IMG/VR virus record: IMGVR_UViG_3300042090_001017
Coordinates: 1 to 35,153 of that record
Source: a virus
Length of the DNA stretch: 35,153 bases
Strand: one strand, 5' to 3'
Under the pieces are notes generated by a model that ran no database searches, was not told the origin of the DNA, and was given only the letters and a program-made list of their open reading frames with translations. The position numbers and the translations under genes were made by a program. Of this stretch, positions 1 through 8,242 are shown one piece after another. Each line of letters opens with the position of its first letter. Position 1 is the first letter of the stretch.

Positions 1-165
1 CAGCGATGTTTGCGGCCGCGCTGCTCGCCGACGCTCCGTGCAGGGCCGCGATAGGATTGGCCACACTAGAGCAGCAGACGCTCCGCTGCACTTTTCCCAT
101 CGCTATTTTGCAAAACACCAGAATTAAATTGCAACACCCTCATTCCCGGCCCCAGATACACAAAT
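1..165. other. Left-edge non-coding stretch, possible phage end
   Basis: No minus-strand gene is seen here. The stretch is AT-richer than the rest of the window between about 91 and 135. It holds two similar motifs in the same orientation, TTTTGCAAAACACC at 106-119 and ATTGCAACACCCT at 128-140, about 22 bp apart. A second pair, GACGCTCCGTGCA (29-41) and GACGCTCCGCTGCA (77-90), is nearby. Mu-like phages carry repeated transposase-binding sites at their ends, and the adjacent genes are the last tail genes, so this could be the right end of the phage with host DNA to its left. A TG dinucleotide at 87-88 would fit the usual transposon terminus. This is inference; no host gene is recognised. Confidence 0.25.
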
Positions 166-189
166 AGCGTGCCGCTTCCGCAGCACGCT
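166..189 (-). terminator. Hairpin after the last tail gene, possible terminator
   Basis: On the minus strand AGCGTGCTGC, loop GGAA, GCGGCACGCT forms a 10-bp stem with one T-G wobble. It lies 23 bp beyond the stop of the last gene. The minus-strand tract after it is ATTTGTGT, only weakly U-rich; the plus-strand side has CGTTTTG. It could terminate the long leftward transcript or act in both directions. Confidence 0.4.
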
Positions 190-212
190 CGTTTTGCCCG
201 CTTAACTCCTAG

Positions 213-563
213 TTACCGCTCAGCCTCCACCGAAACCTGCAGCACCGCCGCGCCCGCAGGCGCCAGGAACTGCACCATCGTCGCGGTTGCCCAAGATGCG
301 GCGACCTGCTGGCGTAGCACCACAACCCCAGCCCCCCCCATTGCGACAATGGCGACCCGATAGGCCGTCGCCGGCAGCGGGTCTGATATCAGCACCTGCA
401 CTATCTCCGACTCCGCAGCCGCCGGCGGCAAGGGCATGAAGTTTGCCAACTCCTGTCCGCTCAAGACGACCACCAGGTAGGTCACACCGTCCTGCGTGAT
501 TGGCACCCCGGTAGGAACACCAGCCGGAGCCGCCGCCAACATCCACACCACCGTAGGTAACAT
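213..563 (-). CDS. Small hypothetical protein, last gene of the tail operon
   Basis: A 116-residue protein rich in Ala, Val and Pro with no family I recognise. It starts at an ATG preceded by GGAAGG at good spacing, 12 bp after the preceding stop. The sequence alternates hydrophobic and polar residues (for example GVTYLVVVLSG), which suggests beta strands. No signal peptide is obvious. Being downstream of the central fibre and a small helical protein, it may be an accessory tail-tip protein or the end of the structural operon. There is no evidence for a specific role. Confidence 0.6.
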   Translation of the reverse strand: MLPTVVWMLAAAPAGVPTGVPITQDGVTYLVVVLSGQELANFMPLPPAAAESEIVQVLISDPLPATAYRVAIVAMGGAGVVVLRQQVAASWATATMVQFLAPAGAAVLQVSVEAER

Positions 564-575
564 TGCAACCCTTCC

Positions 576-1016
576 TTAACGTCCGAAGTCCCTCTTCGCA
601 GCCGCCGGCCAGGTCGCGGGATCCGGATCCAGGCCCAAATGGACAAACTGACTGCCCCACGTCCGCCGCGCCAGCCGTACCGTCGCAAGCAAAAAATCCT
701 CCAGGTCGCCGGCATCCGCCGTATCCTGGAGGTTCAGAAGCCACATATCGAGACCGCTCTTCGCGCCCACCTTCTCGTCATCGCGCAGCGCCTTCCGGAA
801 CTCGGCAAGTACAACCTGCAGTAGTCGGCCGTACTCCGCCTCCCCGATCAATGTGCGAAGGTTTAGCTTAGGCGCGTTGGCGCGGCGCGCCGCCTCCTCG
901 TCGCGCCGCTGCAAATGCATCATCCGCGTCGCGAGCGATCCCAGGTCGCCGGTGTGCATCCGCAAGACCCGGCGAATATCGTCGTCGCTCAATACACTCT
1001 GTGATTGATCCGTCAT
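576..1016 (-). CDS. Hypothetical helical protein downstream of the tail fibre
   Basis: A 146-residue, mostly helical and charged protein. I place the start at the ATG at 1016 because AAAGGA lies about 8 bases upstream and the longer reading frame would run into the fibre gene. The gap to the fibre stop is 14 bp. The C-terminal half has Trp and Asp residues (MWLLNLQDTADAGDLEDFLL; then TWGSQFVHLGLDPDPATW). I do not recognise the family. Its position immediately after the central fibre suggests a fibre assembly or attachment helper, but this is inference from position only. Confidence 0.65.
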   Translation of the reverse strand: MTDQSQSVLSDDDIRRVLRMHTGDLGSLATRMMHLQRRDEEAARRANAPKLNLRTLIGEAEYGRLLQVVLAEFRKALRDDEKVGAKSGLDMWLLNLQDTADAGDLEDFLLATVRLARRTWGSQFVHLGLDPDPATWPAAAKRDFGR

Positions 1017-1030
1017 AGTACCATCCTTTC

Positions 1031-4000
1031 TCAAGACCACCCAACGACCAGGCCGCCCACCACCTGGATTTGCGAGATCGACGACAGGGTGATGGTGCCA
1101 GTTCGACCACTGCTGCCGTTTGCGATAAACTGCGTCGCGGAGCATTGTCCAACCTGCCCCGTTACCGAAAAGGTCGTAACACCGGATGCGTTTTGCACAG
1201 AGATGTTGCCGCCCCCCACGGCGCCAATGATGCTTACCGCCTGGTTGCCGTTTGGCTGGAATGCCACCAACCCCTCGTTGAACAAAAGCGCTCGATACAG
1301 GGTATTGGCGGTGCTTTGCACCATGACTCCGGCATAAGCCCCGTACGCGTTATCGTAGACGTTCCCAAGCGTCGTTATGATTCCGTTCAGGTTCAGCGTC
1401 ATGGTCGAACCCACAAACGCACCCGCCGTCACCTCGCTCGCCGCAATCGTCACTCCCGCCGCCAGCGCCCCCGCAACCATCTGCGCCGGGCTCTGCGGAG
1501 TCACCCACACATTGCCGACGTTTTGGTACAAAACCCCGGTGCTCGAAAGCTGCACCACTGACCCCACCGGGTAATAGCTATTACCACCGGCGATGGTTGG
1601 CAGTGACGGCAAACTCTGCACGTTCAAAAAAATCACCTGGCCGCCGACGTTGAACCCAATTGTGCTGCCATTGTTGATCTGCGTCGCCCCGGAGCCAAGA
1701 GCCTGCAACCCGTTTCCGAGCTGCAACTGCTGCCCCGGGACCACTGGCTTCAGCGAGCACGAATCGATGTAGAAGTACTTTCCCGCCTGCGTCGCGCTAG
1801 CCACCGCAACGCCCACCAACATTGACAGCGCACCAGCGGGCACAGTCCACGACCCACTCAAAATCAGCCACGATCCCGCAACGCAGTTGACGTTTCCCTG
1901 GCTGGTACCCTCGCCCGGTATGATGTTTTGGCACGCGTCGTCAGAGTAGAAATTGACCGCGATATAGAGCTGCCCGGCGACCATCCCTGCGTCTTCGTCG
2001 CACCAGAATTGAGCTAGCCACTGGTCCCCCGGTTTGCACTGGAACTGCTGATATGCCACCGCAAACTGTGTGGCTGGCAATTGGAGCGACCCCGATCCAG
2101 ACAAGAACACTGAGGTGGATACCCCGAAAACGCCTGAGGTCCCCCACCCCGTAAGTCCCTGCTCGAATCCCGGATTAACGAATACATTTCCGGTCTGGTC
2201 TGTGCCCACCGCCAGCGCCCCGCCCGAGTTTACGATCAGCGGGGAGGCAATCGCCGACAGCCGAGACACCGGAATCGCGCCAGCCGGGATCGCCCCGAAA
2301 TCCTGTAGCGAGCTGGTCGCCCCGCCAGGCCACTGCTGCAACACCGCGTAGGTCGGATCTTGCCAGCCCGGCTTATTAACCATGCCGCCCGACGTATAAG
2401 CCCCGGGATTTGCGCTCATCGCGTAGCTGATTGTTGTCCCGGTCACAGCCGACACCGTGACGATCCCGTTGAAGCCCACCGGCGCCATGTCGCTGATGTA
2501 AGCGGTTTGCCCCACCGAGAACGCGTGCGAACCGATGGTGAGCGTTGCAACGCCGCTGGTCCACGATGCCGCCGTCACCCCGTAAACCGGGTCTGCCGCC
2601 GATCGGCTGACTCCGTACACCTTGTAGCGCGTGAAGGTCTGTGTGGTTCCAGCCGGCAGATAGCCGCCATTGAGCGGAGGGAACACATGCTGTTGCCCGT
2701 CGTTCCCGCACGTCTGCCACTGCCGCTCCGTGGCGATCGGGCTGTTACTCGTCGGCACGCCGGCGGGGCCCGGATTGCCGCTGCCGTCGCAGTTCTGAAC
2801 CGTGATAATGTACCATGCGCAACTCGAATCCGCGGACCCCGGCGTCTGGACGGTGAGGGACTGCTGCCAATACTGCCATCCGGTCGTCGGATCCGTCACC
2901 GGCGTCACGGGAGAGATGCCCAATGCCGCCCCGTTAGCCGCCGGCGGACCAATCACTCCCACCGTGCACGTCGCGCTCACCACGGCCCCCGCAGGCCCGG
3001 CATCCACGTATTGACTGAGCGACCACGCCCGCGCCTTGAAACTCTGCGCCGTGGTCTGCACCAGAAAGCCCGCTACCGTAATCGTCGTAACGAAGTAGGT
3101 GTGCGTCCCGTCCTCATCGACGCGATCGCTGGCATAGATCCCGGCCCCCGCGTCGAACCAGGTTGATCCGCCATCCGCCGACATCTGCACATGCAGCATC
3201 GTCCCCAGCGCAAACCCGCCGGCCGGCACAATTGACTCCTCGATCGCCACCTGCAAACTGGTATACGTGGTCTGGTCCGACAGTTTCAGCGTCCGCGGCC
3301 CCACTTCCGTCAGTGTCACGCTGTACGGTGCTTCGGGAGTCGTCGCAGACCCGGAGCCGCCCGTCCCATTCGGCACCGTCAGCGCCGCCACCGTGTAACT
3401 GCTCACCGTTGGCGCGTTATCGACATTCAGCGGCACCACCGTCGGCGTGAAGCTCAGCGCGGCGCCGCTGGTCGGCTGTGGGTACACCACACTCGCCCAG
3501 CTCAAAACCGCGTTCGCCGTGAACGGCCCCAGGAACCTGTACACCGTGGTCGCCACGCCCGCGGCCGAGGTCATCACCACGTCGATCTCCGCCGTGTTCC
3601 CGGGCGCCGGGCCCAGCGTCACAGTGCCCGAAAACTGGTAGTACGGTTGGCCGCCAATGTTGATACCCAGTGTCACCCCTGCCGTGAATCCGCCCACGTC
3701 CGGCGCCAGCGGATTCCCCAGCGAATCCACCGCATAGGGCCCCTGCCCCGTAAAGCACTTGGTGGTAATCGGCGACGGCCCGATCTCGTTCGAGACCCAG
3801 CAATCCGCCGCCACCAGCGCCTGACCCTGGAACGGAATCTGTCCAATCACCGTCGGCCAGGCCGGCGTCCCATACGCGAATTGCGGCAGTGCGAACACCA
3901 CCGTCACCGCGGTCACCGGCCAGATCTTCGCGCCCGACGCGTGCGCCGCGGCCGTCGATGCCTTCTGCGCGCGCGTAATCGCCGAGCCGTTCGAAGCCGT

Positions 4001-5293
4001 CACCAGGACGATCTCTTCGTCGATCGCCACGTAGCTCGGCTCCGTCTCAATCAGCGTCTGCGGCGTATTCCCATCGCTCGCCGAGCACGTCACATGCACG
4101 GCCGTGTTCTGCAGCGCCGTCAGCACCACCGTCGATCCCACCGCCGTCGCCTCGGCGTTCGGATCCCCCTCCGCATCGATCAGCGCCGCCAGCGCCGCCG
4201 CAATCGTCGCTCCCGTGTCCTCTGTCTGCTGCGAGTACTCGTACGTCGCCGCGCCGATCCCGATCGAGTGCACGTATCCGGGACCGATCGTCACGCCGCC
4301 CGTCGTCGTGTTGTAGAACGTGAACGCGACCGATCCCGGCGTCGATGCCGGCAGCGCCGCGCTCGCGCTCAGCGCCGTTGCCCCCGCCGTCAGCGCGGCT
4401 GTCAGCGTCGCAGCCGGCCCCGCGCCCTCGGCCACGTAGTACAGTATGAAGGTCGCGAAATCGATCCCGTCCGTATTGGCCGCGCCCGCAATCGTCAGCT
4501 CGCCGATTACGAGTTGCGAATTCGTCTCCGCCGCCGCGAAGTTCGGCGTACCCGGCACGCCCGTGTCTTCGCTCTCGCCAATCATCGCCACCACCGCCGG
4601 CCCTCCCGGCAGCAGCGGCGCTTCCGCGCCCGTCCCGATCTTGCGTGAGCTCACCGCAATCACGGCCGTGGCGCTTGTGACCACCCACCCCACGCACGCG
4701 TCCGTGCTCACCGTCGGCGTCGAGCTGCTCTTCCAGTACCACCCGCTCGCCGACGAATAGAACAGCCAGCTATGCTGCGACGCCGGCGCCGCGGGCAGCA
4801 CCGGAGCCGTCGCCGGCGCGTATATCTGCCCCTGTGCGAATAGCACGCCCTTGCTGATCGTCGGCACCAGTTCGTTGCCCGTCAGCTCGAACAATGTGAC
4901 CGGCTCCGTCACACCGTCGCTAGCCATGCAACTGATGGCCGCGCCCGTATTCTGCCGCGGCGACAGTGTCAGTACGCCGCCCGCGGCCGTCGCCGTCACC
5001 AGCGGATCCGGAGCGCCGTTGATGGCGTTCATCAGGTACGTCGCCACCGTGCTCGGCGTGTCGCCATTCTGCTGCACGTAGGCGTAGGTGTTTCCGCCAA
5101 TTGTTACCCAGTGCTGGTACCCCGTGGCAATCTGAATCAGCACGCCCAGCACCGTGATGTTCGAGTTTTGGAACACGAACGACACCGAGTTGCCGGTACC
5201 CGCCGGCGTTCCGGAGAAATCCGGTGCCCCAAGCGCAAACCCGGCGACGACGCCCTGCCGGTAATAGGTCGGAGCTGCGAAGTAGGTCGGCAT
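1031..5293 (-). CDS. Central tail fibre / tail tip protein (1420 aa)
   Basis: The largest gene, a 1420-residue beta-rich, Gly/Thr/Ala-rich protein, follows the hub and distal tail genes, as central fibre or tip proteins do in siphoviruses. Residues about 38-127 and 321-409 are two copies of one domain: both run from VSFVFQN / VAFTFYN through NTYAYVQQ / ATYEYSQQ to ISCMASDG / VTCSASDG. Residues about 1035-1183 (start NVFVNPGFEQGLTGW) look like a carbohydrate-binding beta-sandwich of the CBM4/9 type. The last 130 residues resemble fibre tips. The ATG directly follows the stop of the upstream gene. It probably contacts the host surface; receptor unknown. Confident as a tail fibre, less so on domain limits. 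Confidence 0.85.
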   Translation of the reverse strand: MPTYFAAPTYYRQGVVAGFALGAPDFSGTPAGTGNSVSFVFQNSNITVLGVLIQIATGYQHWVTIGGNTYAYVQQNGDTPSTVATYLMNAINGAPDPLVTATAAGGVLTLSPRQNTGAAISCMASDGVTEPVTLFELTGNELVPTISKGVLFAQGQIYAPATAPVLPAAPASQHSWLFYSSASGWYWKSSSTPTVSTDACVGWVVTSATAVIAVSSRKIGTGAEAPLLPGGPAVVAMIGESEDTGVPGTPNFAAAETNSQLVIGELTIAGAANTDGIDFATFILYYVAEGAGPAATLTAALTAGATALSASAALPASTPGSVAFTFYNTTTGGVTIGPGYVHSIGIGAATYEYSQQTEDTGATIAAALAALIDAEGDPNAEATAVGSTVVLTALQNTAVHVTCSASDGNTPQTLIETEPSYVAIDEEIVLVTASNGSAITRAQKASTAAAHASGAKIWPVTAVTVVFALPQFAYGTPAWPTVIGQIPFQGQALVAADCWVSNEIGPSPITTKCFTGQGPYAVDSLGNPLAPDVGGFTAGVTLGINIGGQPYYQFSGTVTLGPAPGNTAEIDVVMTSAAGVATTVYRFLGPFTANAVLSWASVVYPQPTSGAALSFTPTVVPLNVDNAPTVSSYTVAALTVPNGTGGSGSATTPEAPYSVTLTEVGPRTLKLSDQTTYTSLQVAIEESIVPAGGFALGTMLHVQMSADGGSTWFDAGAGIYASDRVDEDGTHTYFVTTITVAGFLVQTTAQSFKARAWSLSQYVDAGPAGAVVSATCTVGVIGPPAANGAALGISPVTPVTDPTTGWQYWQQSLTVQTPGSADSSCAWYIITVQNCDGSGNPGPAGVPTSNSPIATERQWQTCGNDGQQHVFPPLNGGYLPAGTTQTFTRYKVYGVSRSAADPVYGVTAASWTSGVATLTIGSHAFSVGQTAYISDMAPVGFNGIVTVSAVTGTTISYAMSANPGAYTSGGMVNKPGWQDPTYAVLQQWPGGATSSLQDFGAIPAGAIPVSRLSAIASPLIVNSGGALAVGTDQTGNVFVNPGFEQGLTGWGTSGVFGVSTSVFLSGSGSLQLPATQFAVAYQQFQCKPGDQWLAQFWCDEDAGMVAGQLYIAVNFYSDDACQNIIPGEGTSQGNVNCVAGSWLILSGSWTVPAGALSMLVGVAVASATQAGKYFYIDSCSLKPVVPGQQLQLGNGLQALGSGATQINNGSTIGFNVGGQVIFLNVQSLPSLPTIAGGNSYYPVGSVVQLSSTGVLYQNVGNVWVTPQSPAQMVAGALAAGVTIAASEVTAGAFVGSTMTLNLNGIITTLGNVYDNAYGAYAGVMVQSTANTLYRALLFNEGLVAFQPNGNQAVSIIGAVGGGNISVQNASGVTTFSVTGQVGQCSATQFIANGSSGRTGTITLSSISQIQVVGGLVVGWS

Positions 5294-5503
5294 CTATCTC
5301 GCCCGCGCCTCGCACTCAGGGCACCTGTGCGCCCCTTTGCCGATAAACCACCCTGATTTGGACGCAATCCCAAACAGGTCCTCGCCTATGTTGCGCTGAG
5401 TCGAGCGAGCCATCCTGCCGTCATGGCCAGCCCGCACCATTGACCTCACAGCCAGTGCCCGCCGGCAGACGTCGCACAACAGTTCTATGGAATAGACGAT
5501 CAT
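5294..5503 (-). CDS. Small zinc-ribbon-like protein
   Basis: A 69-residue protein with two Cys pairs, CDVC at residues 10-13 and CPEC at 61-64, an arrangement expected to hold one zinc ion. The ATG overlaps the preceding stop as ATGA, and its own stop abuts the fibre gene start, so it is translated as part of the tail operon. Similar tiny Cys-pair proteins occur at 7282-7548 and 23735-23965. Function is unknown; it may be a small assembly or structural factor. Confidence 0.65.
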   Translation of the reverse strand: MIVYSIELLCDVCRRALAVRSMVRAGHDGRMARSTQRNIGEDLFGIASKSGWFIGKGAHRCPECEARAR

Positions 5504-5955
5504 CGGCTCCTTTGCGCGTGCGTAATCACCTTCAGGATGCCGTCGTTCGTGTCCTGCTCCGACGTCTTGTAGTAACTCACATTCGTCGTCACCAGGCCGG
5601 TCACCTCGCTCACATCGGCGCCGAGTTGCAGCAGCATGCCCGAGCCCGTGGTTGCCCCCCTCGGCGGTGGCGTCATTGTCCCGTTGCACGGTCCCGTCGC
5701 CGAGCCCGTCCAATACCACGAATGCGCGAATCGCAGCTCGCTCAGCGAATACTGGTACCCGTCCGCCGGCGACACCGGCAGCACCACCGTCTCCCCGTTC
5801 CGGTAATAGCCGTAGAATTGCTCGTTTCTCACGGCCGCGAATTTCGCGTCGTCGTTCAGGCTGGTCATCAGCGCGCTCGTCGCCGGATTCCCGGCCGCGA
5901 ACGACGTGTCTGCCAGCTCCACAAACCCAGGTTGCGTTCCCAGTGTCAGACTCAT
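5500..5955 (-). CDS. Tail protein upstream of central fibre, hypothetical
   Basis: A 151-residue protein. The ATG at 5955 (MSLTLG) lies just after the hub gene stop and is preferred over an upstream start that would overlap the hub gene. The N-terminal half includes ALMTSLNDDAKFAAVRNEQF, and later comes a beta-rich stretch (YGYYRNGETVVLPVSPADGY). It sits between the hub and the central fibre, where siphoviruses encode small distal tail or tip-assembly proteins. No family is recognised with certainty. It is linked to the downstream zinc-ribbon gene by an ATGA overlap. Confidence 0.65.
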   Translation of the reverse strand: MSLTLGTQPGFVELADTSFAAGNPATSALMTSLNDDAKFAAVRNEQFYGYYRNGETVVLPVSPADGYQYSLSELRFAHSWYWTGSATGPCNGTMTPPPRGATTGSGMLLQLGADVSEVTGLVTTNVSYYKTSEQDTNDGILKVITHAQRSR

Positions 5956-5956
5956 C

Positions 5957-7285
5957 TCAGTACCACGTCCCCGTTCCAATCAGCAGCGGATTCGTGCCGC
6001 CCCACGTATACGCCCCCGGCCGCCCCGTCAGCCCCGTGTCCAGCACTTTGTATTGCATCGTGCCGCTGGCATAGTCCGGCTGCCGGTCGATCACCTCGTA
6101 AATCCGGTTCGTGACGCCAAGGTTCCCCGTCGTCAGATCGGGCATCTTAGTGTGCGTCAGCGCGACGTAATCGCCCACCCATACGGGTAAGGTCATCAGA
6201 AACGCACGCAGCGTTAACAGCGGCGCGCCGCCCTTGATCCCCGGCAGCGCGCCGCTGAACCGGTTGAACAGCATGCCCGTCACCCACTCGGTCCACGCGA
6301 ACGCGCCCAGCTCGCTGCGCAGTCCCTCGCTCGTCACGCTGAACTGCTGCCCCTGCCCGTACTGCGAAATCGACGTCGCCTGCAGGTATGTCTCGTAATT
6401 CGCGTATCCATCGCTGTTCGCGTCGAACTCCCAGATGGCCTGGTTCACAATCGCCTGCCGGTCGCACTCCGGAAACGCAATCAGGTTGCCCTCGTTGAAC
6501 GTGAAAACCGGTGTCGCGCCGGCCGCCGGCGGATGCTGTGCCCGCAACGAGAGCTGCCCGCTCGCCAGCACCACCTGGTATAGTCCCGATGGCTTGAATA
6601 ACTCCGTTTCCAAAAACTGCTTCGCGTCGAAGCTCTTTGTGATCGCGAACTGGAACGGCCGCCACGGCCCAAACAGGTTCTGTGCCGGCGAATCCAGCGC
6701 CTGGATCCCGGCCAGGTCGAGCTGCGCCGGGCTGAGCCCCAGCGCAAACAGCGTCACCGCCTGGTAGATCTCGCACGCCGTCCCGCACAGGTACCATGGA
6801 TTGTCGTCGCTGAGCGGGTAGCCGTTCTCCGGGTGCGAATAGATCGTGATCTTCTCGAGAAGCTGCAGATCCCGGCACACGAAGTTGAAGCTCGTATAGC
6901 CCGACGTCGGGTTGATCTTGTACAAAATGTAGCTCTGCACCACCGCGAAGTCGCTCCAGGCCAGGCCCGGATACCCCACCAACAGCGTCACCGCCGAACC
7001 TTCCAGCGTGTTCTCGCCGACCAGTTGCCGCACCGCGCCGCCGATGTCGATCACCTCGCACGTCAAATCCCCGATCGACGACGACCCATTGATGATGTCG
7101 ATCGACTGCGCGCCGCCCTGCGGTGTCTTGAGCCACGGCTCGTAGCTCGGGTAGCCCGTGATTCCCCACGCCGACAGCGGATGCGTCGTATACACCGTCG
7201 CCTGGCCCGCGATCGCAAACGCATAGATCGGCATCTTCGCCGTCTTGGCATTCGCCGTGTTCCAGTTGGTGGTGGTGGTAATCAT
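5957..7285 (-). CDS. Tail hub / baseplate-like protein
   Basis: A 442-residue protein in the position of a tail hub: after tape measure and distal tail proteins, before the central fibre. The sequence has the feel of gp27/gpD-type hub proteins: an N-terminal part about curved beta domains (residues 50-150 with GDLTCEVIDIGGAVRQL, then SYILYKINPTSGYTSFNF), a helical middle (ITKSFDAKQFLETELFKPSG) and a C-terminal part describing a coordinate-like barrel (VGDYVALTHTKMPDLTTG, NRIYEVIDRQPDY). The start overlaps the upstream stop as ATGA. In siphoviruses this protein forms the ring that caps the tube and holds the central fibre. Assignment rests on position and general sequence character. Confidence 0.6.
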   Translation of the reverse strand: MITTTTNWNTANAKTAKMPIYAFAIAGQATVYTTHPLSAWGITGYPSYEPWLKTPQGGAQSIDIINGSSSIGDLTCEVIDIGGAVRQLVGENTLEGSAVTLLVGYPGLAWSDFAVVQSYILYKINPTSGYTSFNFVCRDLQLLEKITIYSHPENGYPLSDDNPWYLCGTACEIYQAVTLFALGLSPAQLDLAGIQALDSPAQNLFGPWRPFQFAITKSFDAKQFLETELFKPSGLYQVVLASGQLSLRAQHPPAAGATPVFTFNEGNLIAFPECDRQAIVNQAIWEFDANSDGYANYETYLQATSISQYGQGQQFSVTSEGLRSELGAFAWTEWVTGMLFNRFSGALPGIKGGAPLLTLRAFLMTLPVWVGDYVALTHTKMPDLTTGNLGVTNRIYEVIDRQPDYASGTMQYKVLDTGLTGRPGAYTWGGTNPLLIGTGTWY

Positions 7286-7548
7286 CTATCGAGCCACCTG
7301 CACGCTTCCACGTACATCTCCATCGATCCCATCCGCATGGTGGCCAGCAGTTTCGCCTGCGTCGAAGGCAGCAGATCGCTGAAGCACTCCCAGCACAGCG
7401 GCTTTCCCGCGCGCTTATTAGTGCCGCACCTGCAATACAAGGCCGCCAAAATGTTCTCTGCGCTCTCTGCCCCCTCTGCGCTCTCCAGGGTTTTTCCTTC
7501 CAGTCTTTCTCTGCGCCTCTGCGCCTCTGCGGTGAATAGCTTTTTCAC
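7282..7548 (-). CDS. Small zinc-finger protein whose N-terminus is made of a dispersed DNA repeat
   Basis: An 88-residue protein starting at a GTG that overlaps the upstream stop (GTGA). Residues about 38-54 carry CRCG...LCWEC, a four-Cys zinc-binding knot, followed by LPSTQAKLLATM and YVEACRWL, a layout common in small phage zinc proteins of 50-60 residues. Residues about 4-30 (FTAEAQRRRERLEGK...) are the in-frame translation of the dispersed repeat at 7455-7536; FTAEAQRRRE is the peptide this repeat family encodes in many genomes, as I recall. The repeat therefore seems to have inserted near the 5' end and been kept in frame, or replaced the original start. Function unknown. Confidence 0.6.
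   Translation of the reverse strand: MKKLFTAEAQRRRERLEGKTLESAEGAESAENILAALYCRCGTNKRAGKPLCWECFSDLLPSTQAKLLATMRMGSMEMYVEACRWLDR
7455..7536 (-). repeat. Dispersed CACCGCAGAG-type repeat, copy inside a gene
   Basis: On the minus strand this begins TCACCGCAGAGGCGCAGAGG and goes on through GC/AG triplet-like tracts to GCAGAGGGGGCAGAG. A 21-bp core at 7465-7485 is identical to 11474-11494, and both copies have the same order: core, about 25-30 bp spacer, then the CGCAGAG-repeat arm ending in the TCACCGC end. It lacks the opposite arm that makes the other copy palindromic. It lies wholly within the coding region of the small zinc protein. Confidence 0.75.
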
Positions 7549-7982
7549 GGCGTCACCCCGTAGAATCTCCGCAGCACGATGTCCGGACCGCTGGGGCACT
7601 GCGAATCCTGGAGTATCCGGAGCAGCAGCTTCGCGCCGTACTTTTTCGGCGCGTTCCGCTGCGGTTTCCAGCCCTTGTCCTCAGCCACGCAATTGTAGTT
7701 ATCGCCCAGGGTGCTGCACGGATAAAACTGAAACGTCCCGCCTGCCAGTGCGAACGCCTCGAACGACGCCCAAGCCGACAGGTCGTTCTGCAGAATCATG
7801 TGGGGCATTTCCATCGAGATCAGGATGTCGAGGTTCTCCACCACGCGTTCCCGCGCAATCCCCGAAGTGGCCAGATTATCGTGCACCCGCCCGTCCCAAT
7901 ACGGGCAAAAGTTCACCGGCGGATACGCGAACGTCAGCGTCACATTGCCCGAGCCCGGATTGTAGACAATCTGCGGTGTCAC
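7545..7982 (-). CDS. Distal tail-like protein, hypothetical
   Basis: A 145-residue protein that starts at a GTG overlapping the stop of the upstream gene (GTGA). It is beta-rich with aromatic residues (NVTLTFAYPPVNFCPYWDG), followed by RVVENLDILISMEM and GGTFQFYPCSTLGDNYNCV. The layout, a strand pair at the N-terminus and a middle section about residue 45-100 that reads like a tube- or distal-tail beta sandwich, and its place between tape measure and hub suggest a distal tail protein (Dit-like). Four Cys are present. Family not recognised, so the role is inferred from synteny. Confidence 0.6.
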   Translation of the reverse strand: MTPQIVYNPGSGNVTLTFAYPPVNFCPYWDGRVHDNLATSGIARERVVENLDILISMEMPHMILQNDLSAWASFEAFALAGGTFQFYPCSTLGDNYNCVAEDKGWKPQRNAPKKYGAKLLLRILQDSQCPSGPDIVLRRFYGVTP

Positions 7983-8242
7983 TTGCCCTCCAGGGCCTCG
8001 ATCCGCTCATGGAGCGTTGCTATCACACCCGCCTGGCGCTCGATCGTATCCAGCAGCGATTGAATCGCGCGCGCGTGCTGCGCCCGGTAACCCATCCAAT
8101 AGATGAGCCAGTCCGCCATCTCTTCGTCGGCTTCCTCGCCGAGACGCCGCTTATCCCCGGCCGTCAGCGGAGGGCCATAGCGTTCCGTGCCCACAGCCTC
8201 TCGCCTCCGCAGCAGCTCGATTGCCTGTTCGACGCAGCTCAC
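7979..8242 (-). CDS. Small coiled-coil protein after the tape measure gene
   Basis: An 87-residue, mostly helical protein. The GTG start at 8242 overlaps the tape measure stop (GTGA). The first 25 residues are charged (AIELLRRREAVGTERYGPPL), the middle has DEEMADWLIYWMGYRAQHA and the end RQAGVIATLHERIEALEGK is a short coiled coil. There is no signal peptide or Cys motif. It may help in tail assembly near the tape measure protein; this is inferred from position only. Confidence 0.6.
   Translation of the reverse strand: MSCVEQAIELLRRREAVGTERYGPPLTAGDKRRLGEEADEEMADWLIYWMGYRAQHARAIQSLLDTIERQAGVIATLHERIEALEGK

Noticed and set aside
1-165. A plus-strand host gene fragment at the left edge (MFAAALLADAPCRAAIGLAT...)
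   Set aside because: The open frame is short, has no recognisable domain and cannot be separated from chance in GC-rich DNA.
3647-4648. Plus-strand 333-residue Arg-rich frame opposite the fibre gene
   Set aside because: Low-complexity shadow of the fibre codons; no start signal or recognisable domain.
7455-7536. Possible CRISPR-like array because of GCAGAGGC-type short repeats
   Set aside because: The repeats are contiguous with no unique spacers of constant length; it is a dispersed repeat, and a copy exists at 11434-11541.
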